Shown: positions 57,270 to 64,000 of the stretch, in pieces
How positions within the stretch are numbered: position 1 is the first letter of the stretch
Layout of the letters: each line of letters opens with the position of its first letter
Assembly: GCF_014850975.1 (NCBI RefSeq)
Contig: NZ_JACXST010000002.1
Location: 1,364,001-1,428,000, forward strand
Length of the DNA stretch: 64,000 nucleotides
Source of the DNA: Methylomonas fluvii
Lineage (GTDB): Bacteria > Pseudomonadota > Gammaproteobacteria > Methylococcales > Methylomonadaceae
Reading direction: 5' to 3'
Translations under genes and position numbers: made by a program
Notes under the pieces: generated by a model
What the model was told of the DNA's origin: nothing
Database searches by the model: none
The model's input: only the letters and a program-made list of their open reading frames with translations

Positions 57270-58019
57270 CTAGGCTCTTTGCCGCTTAGCCACCGATTGC
57301 TCAAGCAGTTCTGAATATTTGCGATAATCCAACTGATAGTCTTTTTGCCACAAAGGATTGGCAAGAATATGCTCAACATCCAATGCATAAGGAATACGCT
57401 GACCGCGATGGTCGCAAGCGCCGCCTACCTGTTGCATTTCGAAACCCTCTTTCTTAACCGCGTAAGCCAAAGACGGCGTCACCAATATGTACCACTGTTT
57501 AATATCGTTCTGCGCCGAGTAGACAACCGCCGCCCGATACAAACCCCACATAATGCTGCGAGTCTGATTTTTGATGGTATGCAGATAACGGATGTTACCG
57601 TTCTCCTTAGCAACTTGTTCAGCGTCTTGCTCCTGTTGCGGCAAAGCCCTCGGGGCAAAGCGTCTGGCTTCTCTCAATACGCAGAGGCGGGATATTTCTA
57701 TTGATTGTTGGTATTGCTGAGGCGTTATAGGCTGGTCGGGAACGCACTTGGCTTCGAAAGGGAAAACGGCTTGGTTCTGATAAACCAATCGTAACGCGCC
57801 CAGCCATTGCCCGGTGTATCTGTGCCGAACCATGAAATGCACGGAGTGGCGGTCCCATTCGTCAAACTCCATTTGTTCCGGAAAGTTTTCTTTGTCCTCA
57901 TAACCCATTTCGTCGCAATAAACTTGGTATCTGAGGTTGTAATGAATGCGTTTGCTTTCAGGCGTGTCAGCTAAAAAAACCTCAAAACAACTATCAAATG
58001 AATGCTTTTCAGAAATCAA
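57270..58019 (-). CDS. PEP-CTERM/exosortase-associated acyltransferase
   Basis: The 249-residue protein resembles the GNAT-like acyltransferase family found with exosortase and exopolysaccharide loci (TIGR03694 type), which is related to autoinducer synthases: RYQVYCDEMGYEDKENFP, EFDEWDRHSVHFMVRH, WLGALRLV, EISRLCVLREAR. Its substrate is unknown. No exosortase or PEP-CTERM target was found in the window, although the polysaccharide operon lies just upstream. Confidence 0.8.
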   Translation of the reverse strand: MISEKHSFDSCFEVFLADTPESKRIHYNLRYQVYCDEMGYEDKENFPEQMEFDEWDRHSVHFMVRHRYTGQWLGALRLVYQNQAVFPFEAKCVPDQPITPQQYQQSIEISRLCVLREARRFAPRALPQQEQDAEQVAKENGNIRYLHTIKNQTRSIMWGLYRAAVVYSAQNDIKQWYILVTPSLAYAVKKEGFEMQQVGGACDHRGQRIPYALDVEHILANPLWQKDYQLDYRKYSELLEQSVAKRQRA

Positions 58020-58394
58020 GATGAAACTCCATAACGTAATTAATCAAATTCCCTAAACATCCGGGCACTACTCTTCAAACTCAAAGAATTGATAACAAAT
58101 GTTGCTGTTATCCCCGCTCTATCGATGAAAGACCCTGTCGGCCTCTACGCACATCCAACGGTGTGTTTTTGCCGAATTTTTGCTGAACCATACCGGCGCA
58201 ACGCCTACGTACAATGAACAGAAAAAACCGGTTCTGACCGGAAAAACACAATGTTGGTTAGGAATCTACAGAGTCAAGATGAAGAAAAACTGTAATTTAG
58301 ATTAGGATAAGATGAAGATTGGATTAATTTTAGAACCAGTTTTGCCGTTATTCCGCGGAAATACTGGCTTAATCGACGTAAGGAAATTATCGAT
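58020..58394. other. intergenic region between polysaccharide operon and acyltransferase
   Basis: It holds a minus-strand terminator at 58221-58246 and presumably the acyltransferase promoter in 58020-58200. No gene is seen. Confidence 0.5.
58221..58246 (-). terminator. rho-independent terminator of the polysaccharide operon
   Basis: Read leftward, CCGGT-CAGA-ACCGG is followed by six T (complement of 58222-58227). It lies about 150 bp after the last glycosyltransferase stop and separates that operon from the acyltransferase gene. Confidence 0.6.
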
Positions 58395-59345
58395 TTACGA
58401 CCTGCCGTTAAGGATATTTTCAGAAATAGCGCCCGCCCAATAAGCTTTATGCAAACTCAAGCGTCTGTTCAAGCTCTGCGGCATTCTAGCGTGCATTCCC
58501 CCGCCCATTTTATAGCCCAGCCATTTCAGAGCGGTGCGCAAACAGGCGGACGACAGCAGCCAAGGCGCATTTTTCGCTAGATACTTCAACTCTGACACGA
58601 CAAAACGCCTGCCTTCGCCCGAAGCACCGCCAAAAGTTCGCTGCAACCAAGGTGTATGGGCGTGGAACACGCCGATGTCGAAATAGCGCTTAAATTCGTC
58701 GGCAAATCCATAATCGTGGGAATGAAATACGGCGGCATCACCGCAATATGCCACTTTCCAGCCGTTTAGCAACATCTTGCCGACGACAAAAGTGTCTTCG
58801 TTCATGATGGTATTGAGTGGAAACCCTCCAACCCCCATCAACGCACTGCGCCGATACGCGGCAAACGAATTGGAAATAAACGCTGTCTTGATGCCGAATT
58901 GCGCCTTATCCTGCAAACCGCGCAACTGGCTTTGCGGCGGATAATTGAATAAACGGGCATGCGCGCCGATTGGCCCGGCATTGCGGTGCGGCAATTGCCG
59001 GCCATAAGCTGCGCCGACGCTATCGTCTGTAAACGCTGCCAGTAACCTTTCGATGGCATCGGGGGCCGCCAGCAAAGCGTCCTGAGTCAGAAACACCAGA
59101 ATATCGGCATCCGCCAGCCGGTTCACGCCAAATTGCCGGGTGCCGCCGTGATTGAACTCGGACTTAGCTATCACCTGCACCTCAAAACCCGCTTCAATCG
59201 CCAAAGCCACCGTCTGGTCGTCGGATGAGGAATCTATCAGCAGCAAATAATCCGGCTTCACCGTTTGCGCGGCAAAAGCCTGCAACCACGATTCCCAAAG
59301 TTCACCGGCATTTAGGGTCGGTACAATCAAGCCCACTTTATTCAT
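58395..59345 (-). CDS. family 2 glycosyltransferase (rhamnosyltransferase-like)
   Basis: The 316-residue protein has the GT-A start GLIVPTLNAG, IDSSSDDQT and FLTQDALLA (acidic site). FNHGGTRQFGVN and the FISNSFAAYRRSAL segment are typical of RfbF/RgpF-like rhamnosyltransferases. It is the last gene of the leftward polysaccharide operon and overlaps the preceding gene by 8 bp. Confidence 0.83.
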   Translation of the reverse strand: MNKVGLIVPTLNAGELWESWLQAFAAQTVKPDYLLLIDSSSDDQTVALAIEAGFEVQVIAKSEFNHGGTRQFGVNRLADADILVFLTQDALLAAPDAIERLLAAFTDDSVGAAYGRQLPHRNAGPIGAHARLFNYPPQSQLRGLQDKAQFGIKTAFISNSFAAYRRSALMGVGGFPLNTIMNEDTFVVGKMLLNGWKVAYCGDAAVFHSHDYGFADEFKRYFDIGVFHAHTPWLQRTFGGASGEGRRFVVSELKYLAKNAPWLLSSACLRTALKWLGYKMGGGMHARMPQSLNRRLSLHKAYWAGAISENILNGRS

Positions 59346-60540
59346 AAGAAGAACCCTCTATCAAGGATTGCGCCGGACTGGGATGACTCGCCTTAGTCAA
59401 CACGTTCCAGACTTTATCGCCCAGTTTAACAGGGTCCAACTGCTGTTCGACATATTCGCGGCTGCGCAGCGACATTTCTTGCCAGGTCGCTTGATTAACC
59501 ACTTGCGTTTGCCGCAGCACGGCGCAGACCGAAGCCTCGTTGCGCTCGAACACCAAGCCGGCGCCATACGCCGCCAAGTGATCCCAGGCCAGGCCTTTCG
59601 CGACCAGCACCGGCCGGCCGGCTGCCATCGCCTCGGCAACCACATTACCAAAGTTCTCGCGCATGCCGCCGGTTTCCTCCAAGCCTGATGGCAATACCAG
59701 AAAGTGACTTTCGGCCAACAATTGCTTCACCTCTGCGACCGGCAGATAGCCTTTGTAACTGATGGCTCCTTGTGCTTGCGCCAGCAAATACTGGAACTCG
59801 TCAAAATACGCACCATCCACGCTACGCCCAGCCACGACCAGACGATCTGCCGGTCGGCGGGTTTGCAGCCAGGCCCGGATAAACGCATTAATGCCTTTTT
59901 CTTGCTGCACGTGCCCCAGAAAACACAATTGGGTGCCCTCGCCTTGCGGATAGCCGGCGACTTGAAACTCGCGACTGTCGATGCCATTCGGCACCAATAA
60001 AACCTTGGCGTCCTTCCCCAACACGTCGGATACGCCCATCGCTTCGGTATCGCTAGTACAATGTACCGCGATGGCCCGGCGCAAGGTCGGAAACGTCAGC
60101 CACTTATAAAACAACCATTTATGCGGTTTCTGCCGACGAATCAGCGCCACGTGTTCCGGCATCAAACCACCGTGTACCGCCACCATGAATGGCCGGCGCA
60201 GCACCACGCAAAACAGTGCCGCCAAGGTGGAAGGCCACGTAGCAATGCCATGGATATAGACCTGCGGCGCTTGCCAGCATAATTTGAATATTGCCGGAAT
60301 AGCGCCCAAACCAAAGCCCCAACGCCGGAACCCGTAACAGCGATAAAGCCTGACATCAACACGCTTACCCAGATTGACATCGGCAGCGCGCAAGCGCCCA
60401 TCTATTGACTCGTCCGCAGCGACCAAAGCCATCTGATAACCACGTTCTGCCCACGCTCTGGTCAAAACCCCACAGGTGACCGATACGCCACCATAACCTT
60501 TAGCCGGTGGCACATGCGTTGTGACAATGCCTACATCCAT
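59338..60540 (-). CDS. family 4 glycosyltransferase (GT-B)
   Basis: The 400-residue protein has a GT-B fold: a Gly-rich N-terminal loop (PPAKGYGGVSVTCGVL), the PNGID hinge, FLGHVQQEKGINAFI, and the EX7E-type region ETGGMRENFGNVVAEAMAAGRPVLV that binds the nucleotide sugar. Sugar and acceptor are not known. It starts 22 bp after the preceding gene of the operon. Confidence 0.87.
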   Translation of the reverse strand: MDVGIVTTHVPPAKGYGGVSVTCGVLTRAWAERGYQMALVAADESIDGRLRAADVNLGKRVDVRLYRCYGFRRWGFGLGAIPAIFKLCWQAPQVYIHGIATWPSTLAALFCVVLRRPFMVAVHGGLMPEHVALIRRQKPHKWLFYKWLTFPTLRRAIAVHCTSDTEAMGVSDVLGKDAKVLLVPNGIDSREFQVAGYPQGEGTQLCFLGHVQQEKGINAFIRAWLQTRRPADRLVVAGRSVDGAYFDEFQYLLAQAQGAISYKGYLPVAEVKQLLAESHFLVLPSGLEETGGMRENFGNVVAEAMAAGRPVLVAKGLAWDHLAAYGAGLVFERNEASVCAVLRQTQVVNQATWQEMSLRSREYVEQQLDPVKLGDKVWNVLTKASHPSPAQSLIEGSSYE

Positions 60541-60562
60541 TTCATTTCTCCTGAAACAGTCT

Positions 60563-61432
60563 TTAAATACATTTTTCCGATTTACCGTAGGTCAAAAACC
60601 CTCGCCAGATCCCGACCAGGTTATAAAACGAATACGCCAGTTTTTGCGGATTGAAGGTGAGCAGCGCCAAGGCCATTTTCAACACCGGCGCAACAAACAT
60701 CTTGCGGGCTATGTAGTACCAAATAAACACATCGTGCTGATTGGTAAACTTACGGATATACGCGCCGATGCCGGTGGAATACATCAACATCCTGGCCGTG
60801 CCAAGCTTGTAATGATCCTTGTTGGCGTGAAAAATCTTGATCTCGGGCGTGTAAAACGCATTCCCGCCGGCGCGCAGCAAGCGGTACAGCAGCTCAAAAC
60901 CTTCGGCACCGGAATATTTGGAACCGATGCCAAAATCGTGATCCAAATGAAACTGCTGCCTGTCGACCCTTTGCAGATCAAAAAACTGAGTAAACTCCAC
61001 CCCCATCATCCGAAAGCGGTTGAAATAGCCGGCTTTGTGGCTATTCACGCCGATGCTGAACCGGGTCGCGGAAAAGTCGTAGGAACCGGCCACCAGAATA
61101 GCCATATCTGCGCGCCGCTTAAATTCCGCGACCACTTTTTCCAACACATCCTGGTCATAGGCACAATCGTCGTCCGGAAAGGCCACAATGCGGCCTTGCG
61201 CCAAACCGATACCGTAATCCCTGGCCCGGGCGTTGCCGGTGAATTGCACTTTTATGTGCTTGATGTCCATCAACGCTCGGTAAGAGTCCAAAATGGCGTC
61301 GATCTTGCCGTCGCGATTTTGATCGATAACGATCAGCTCGAAGTTTTTATAGGTCTGAAACAGCAGCGATTTCAAAAAATCCAAGACTTCCGCGTCCCTG
61401 CCCAAGGTTGCCAACACCAACGAAATTTTCAT
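60563..61432 (-). CDS. family 2 glycosyltransferase
   Basis: The 289-residue GT-A enzyme shows ISLVLATLGRDAEVL, LIVIDQNRDGKID and the metal-binding AFPDDDCAYDQDVLEKV. The C-terminal half is less conserved. Its ATG overlaps the stop of the preceding gene (ATGA). Confidence 0.83.
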   Translation of the reverse strand: MKISLVLATLGRDAEVLDFLKSLLFQTYKNFELIVIDQNRDGKIDAILDSYRALMDIKHIKVQFTGNARARDYGIGLAQGRIVAFPDDDCAYDQDVLEKVVAEFKRRADMAILVAGSYDFSATRFSIGVNSHKAGYFNRFRMMGVEFTQFFDLQRVDRQQFHLDHDFGIGSKYSGAEGFELLYRLLRAGGNAFYTPEIKIFHANKDHYKLGTARMLMYSTGIGAYIRKFTNQHDVFIWYYIARKMFVAPVLKMALALLTFNPQKLAYSFYNLVGIWRGFLTYGKSEKCI

Positions 61433-62220
61433 ACCGCACTCCTTGCCCAGTTACCGGCTTTTGCTTGCAAATAAATCGTGGCTTCATACCAGGTGAACAT
61501 CAGCGCAAATTCCAACCCGGCCGCACCGTCCAAAAAACCGCCACGTAACAAATAGTGATAACAAAACCTCGCTAGTATTCGCAGCCATGAACGTCCCAGT
61601 AATACGCTTAAGCGGCCGCGCGTGGTCATCACCGCGCCGGCGGTGGGTTGCAATTGCACTTCTTGCGCGGCCTTACCGACGTGCTTATGCATCCACTCGA
61701 TAATTTCACCGTGGTAAAAATAATGCTCGTAAGGAATATCGGAATAGCCGATGCGGCAGCTATCCAGCACGGCTTCGCCATGCCCGGTGTGGTTGCGTAC
61801 AAAGCGGGTAGTTTCGCAGCGCACCAGTCTAGGGTGATAAATGGGATAGCCGGGCGCATGGTTCAAACGCTTACCGCGCAAATACAGCACCGAAGGCACC
61901 ATCAACACGTCGATGCCGTGTGTTTCGGATAATTTGGCTTCAAACCAGTCGTAAAAGGCTTGCGGATAGATTTCGTCAGCGTCGACGAACAAGATCCACG
62001 GGGTGTCTATGCCGCATTGCCGGATCGCAAAATTGCGTTGTTCGGCAAAACCCGGCCAGGGATTACGATGAATCGCGCAGCCCCGTTCTTGGGCAATCGC
62101 CAGCGTGCCATCAGTACTGCCAGAATCAACAATCACGATGGGATAGCGCGCGGGAATGCCGGCTAAACAGCGCGGCAGATTGGCTTCCTCGTTTTGGGTC
62201 AGAATAACGACGGTCAACAT
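61429..62220 (-). CDS. family 2 glycosyltransferase (WaaE/KdtX-like)
   Basis: The 263-residue enzyme shows VVILTQNEEANLPRCL, VDSGSTDGTLAIA, PWILFVDADEIYP (DxD) and PGYPIYHPRLVR, as in the WaaE/KdtX group that modifies the lipopolysaccharide core or exopolysaccharide. The acceptor is not known. It begins 3 bp after the methyltransferase stop. Confidence 0.85.
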   Translation of the reverse strand: MLTVVILTQNEEANLPRCLAGIPARYPIVIVDSGSTDGTLAIAQERGCAIHRNPWPGFAEQRNFAIRQCGIDTPWILFVDADEIYPQAFYDWFEAKLSETHGIDVLMVPSVLYLRGKRLNHAPGYPIYHPRLVRCETTRFVRNHTGHGEAVLDSCRIGYSDIPYEHYFYHGEIIEWMHKHVGKAAQEVQLQPTAGAVMTTRGRLSVLLGRSWLRILARFCYHYLLRGGFLDGAAGLEFALMFTWYEATIYLQAKAGNWARSAV

Positions 62221-62223
62221 GGC

Positions 62224-63168
62224 TTATCGCTTCACCGCGTAGACGTTCAGGTAAATCCCCAAACCCAAGCTGTCCATTAACGCAGCAAACGGTATCTGCG
62301 CGTACTTCACCAGGGTGTCGGCCAGCTTGGCCAAGCTGCCGGTTAGACCCAAGCGCCTGGATAGCGCGTTGTACTGAATCCGGGTAACTTGCTCGGTTTT
62401 AACCACCCGCAAGCCGTGCCGCTCCAACAAACTTTTCAGACCTTTTTCGGTAAAGTAATTGACGTGTTCCGGCACCCACAAGCAAGCGTTCTCTTTGGTA
62501 CCCAGCAGTTTAACCAAAAACGACGCATAGTTAGGCACCGCACAGGCCAACACGCCACCGCTGTCCAGCAGATCGGCCACTTTGGCAATAGTGCGGTCCG
62601 GTTCGAGTATGTGCTCCAACACCTGCGACATCACCACCACACCAAAGGCTTGCTCGGGCTGATACTGCTCGAACATGATGGGCAAGGGCTCGTCGCCGTT
62701 TAAATCCTGGAACACCCGGTTTTCATACTGACCGGGATTGATGCTGACGGTGCGATAACCCAACAAGCGCAAGGCGCGGGTATAAAAGCCAAACCCGGAA
62801 CCAATGTCCAAAGCCCGGTGATTGCCGGATTTGTTCAACTGATCGGCTTGCAGCGCCATGCGCTTGGCATCCACGATGCAGTTAGGAAACGCCGCCTCGC
62901 GATCCATCACTTCGGCCAGCGTAATCGCTTGCGTCAAGGCCTGCCCGGAGTATTGATAGATGGCTTGCAACCATTGCCGATGCGGCGGTTGATTCAAAAA
63001 TCCGGTGCCGCAGCAGGCACAGCGGTAAATCCGGAAGGCTTTTCTGCTGGCGCTATCGGTATACAGATAGTCTTTTTCCCGCCAAAAACCAATTTTTTCC
63101 GCGCCGCAAGCCACGCAGGCGCGCAGCACTTCGCCATAGATTTCTGTTGTCATTGTTGCGTATGTCAT
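62224..63168 (-). CDS. class I SAM methyltransferase with N-terminal Cys motif
   Basis: The 314-residue protein has a likely zinc-binding pair (CVACGAEK ... YRCACCGTGF, about residues 17-60), then SAM motifs (ALDIGSGFGFYTRAL, VVMSQVLEHILEPDRT, GGVLACAVPN). Such proteins occur in sugar and polysaccharide clusters. I chose the ATG at 63168 (GGTGA upstream); an alternative ATG lies at 63153. The open frame extends to 63549 but overlaps the flippase gene. Confidence 0.82.
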   Translation of the reverse strand: MTYATMTTEIYGEVLRACVACGAEKIGFWREKDYLYTDSASRKAFRIYRCACCGTGFLNQPPHRQWLQAIYQYSGQALTQAITLAEVMDREAAFPNCIVDAKRMALQADQLNKSGNHRALDIGSGFGFYTRALRLLGYRTVSINPGQYENRVFQDLNGDEPLPIMFEQYQPEQAFGVVVMSQVLEHILEPDRTIAKVADLLDSGGVLACAVPNYASFLVKLLGTKENACLWVPEHVNYFTEKGLKSLLERHGLRVVKTEQVTRIQYNALSRRLGLTGSLAKLADTLVKYAQIPFAALMDSLGLGIYLNVYAVKR

Positions 63169-63188
63169 CGTGTTCACCGTTGTCACTT

Positions 63189-64000
63189 TTAAGCATCCGC
63201 CGTGAGCGGCTCTTGTCTCAATGTTTGAATCGTTCCAGACTTGGCGCGTCGGTCGGCTTGCCAAGGTTTTGCCAAGATTGCCAACACCACGGCTTCGATG
63301 CCGAAATAAACCGGATTGGCCCAGGCCGCGCCAGGCAAGCCGTATTGGCTGACCAGCACTGGAATAGTAATCGCCGCCGCGACGGCACCGCACAAACGGC
63401 CTTTCAACAAGGTTTTGGTATGTTTGTGCGCCAACAGCGGTTGCGCCAGCGCCGTACCCAAGGCATGCAAAGCACAGCCCAGCGCCATGGCCGGCATTAA
63501 ATCCACCGCAGCGTGATAGGATTTTGCCAAAACCACTGAAGCCACCCAATCCTTAGTCAGCAGTAACAGCAACAAACCGAGCGCACCCAGGGCAGCGACA
63601 CTGGTTATCCAGACCCATAAAATCGAAAAGGCCTTTTGCAATTGCTGTGCGGAGAAAGCTTGAAAATAGGCTGGCTGAAACGTACGCAGCAGCACCATCG
63701 CGCTGCGGTTAAAGGCCTCGTTGACGATCATGTACGTCGCGGCATACAAGCCTACATCGGCAGCAGTCAGCAAATAACCGATTACATAGCGATCGCCCAG
63801 ACCATTGATCCAGAAAATCAATTCCATCGGAATCAAGGGCAAGGCATAGACCCAAACTTCGCGGCGGAACGACTGACTGGTGGTCGCCGGCGTCCGCACG
63901 GCATTGCGACGCTGCACCACGATCCAAACCAGATTGGATAGCAAGCTGGCCAGGATGTAACCCAGCAACACCCATTCCGGATTGCCGCCCCACCACCAGA
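63189..64000 (-). CDS. polysaccharide flippase (Wzx/MOP family), C-terminal part
   Basis: The frame is open to the window end (visible start WWWGGNPEWVLLGYILAS), so the 5' part lies outside. At least 270 residues are visible, with about seven or eight membrane helices and the central YALPLIPMELIFWINGLGDRYVIG, a typical MOP-family helix pair that contains GDRYVIGYL. It is the first gene seen of the leftward polysaccharide operon; it would flip lipid-linked sugar units across the inner membrane. Confidence 0.85.
   Translation of the reverse strand, partial: WWWGGNPEWVLLGYILASLLSNLVWIVVQRRNAVRTPATTSQSFRREVWVYALPLIPMELIFWINGLGDRYVIGYLLTAADVGLYAATYMIVNEAFNRSAMVLLRTFQPAYFQAFSAQQLQKAFSILWVWITSVAALGALGLLLLLLTKDWVASVVLAKSYHAAVDLMPAMALGCALHALGTALAQPLLAHKHTKTLLKGRLCGAVAAAITIPVLVSQYGLPGAAWANPVYFGIEAVVLAILAKPWQADRRAKSGTIQTLRQEPLTADA

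Overview
The window reads as chromosome of a gammaproteobacterium, most likely a methanotroph of the Methylomonas/Methylobacter type. This is an inference. It rests on a hopanoid cluster (squalene synthase, squalene-hopene cyclase, HpnG, HpnH and the aminotransferase HpnO), a copper uptake pair CopC/CopD inside that operon, two dxs genes, the nitrogenase-reductase switch DraT/DraG, and gammaproteobacterial gene orders (xseB-ispA-dxs; acpP-fabF-pabC-mltG-tmk-holB-pilZ-tatD). No methane monooxygenase or methanol dehydrogenase gene lies in the window.

Layout. 1-773: a truncated IS5-type element. 818-5215: parE, an exported protein resembling the T4 gp19 tail-tube family, then xseB-ispA. 5334-20848: isoprenoid and hopanoid block, with dxs copy 1 and apt, the leftward hpnH, hpnM/mlaC-like and mlaA genes, and a long rightward operon: squalene synthase, shc, hpnG, hpnO, copC, copD, dxs copy 2, methyltransferase. 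20859-21707: a complete second copy of the first IS, in the opposite orientation. 21728-24579: gloB, a glycosyltransferase, rlmG. 24614-24831: a candidate structured RNA with its own terminator. 24830-32183: fatty acid, DNA replication and cell wall operon, with a hotdog-fold-like gene upstream. 32352-36351: VIT-type transporter, small Cys-rich secreted protein, draG/draT, aqpZ.

36360-40620 is an accessory island that looks AT-richer than its surroundings. It holds a decayed gene carrying four successive hairpins, a 1.5-kb IS with a 4-bp target duplication that splits a caspase/CHAT-like gene, a secreted partner gene coupled to it, and an orphan membrane ORF. 40674-41589: anchored protein and three tRNA genes (Gly-Cys-Gly). 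41698-52708: a 1308-residue FAD/Fe-S oxidoreductase, a Ser/Thr kinase, an autotransporter-type protein, a lipoprotein hydrolase and a caspase-domain lipoprotein. 53030-55005: a Septu-type PtuA/PtuB defence pair. 55243-64000: a coiled-coil membrane protein, an exosortase-associated acyltransferase, and a leftward polysaccharide operon (four glycosyltransferases, a methyltransferase, a flippase cut by the window end).

How the genes work together. IspA and two Dxs proteins feed isoprenoid precursors to squalene synthase and SHC. HpnH, HpnG and HpnO add and modify the hopanoid side chain, while the Mla/HpnM-type proteins probably handle lipid traffic in the envelope. The two dxs genes are identical over 1834 bp but differ in the first eleven or so codons, a pattern better explained by gene conversion than by fresh duplication.
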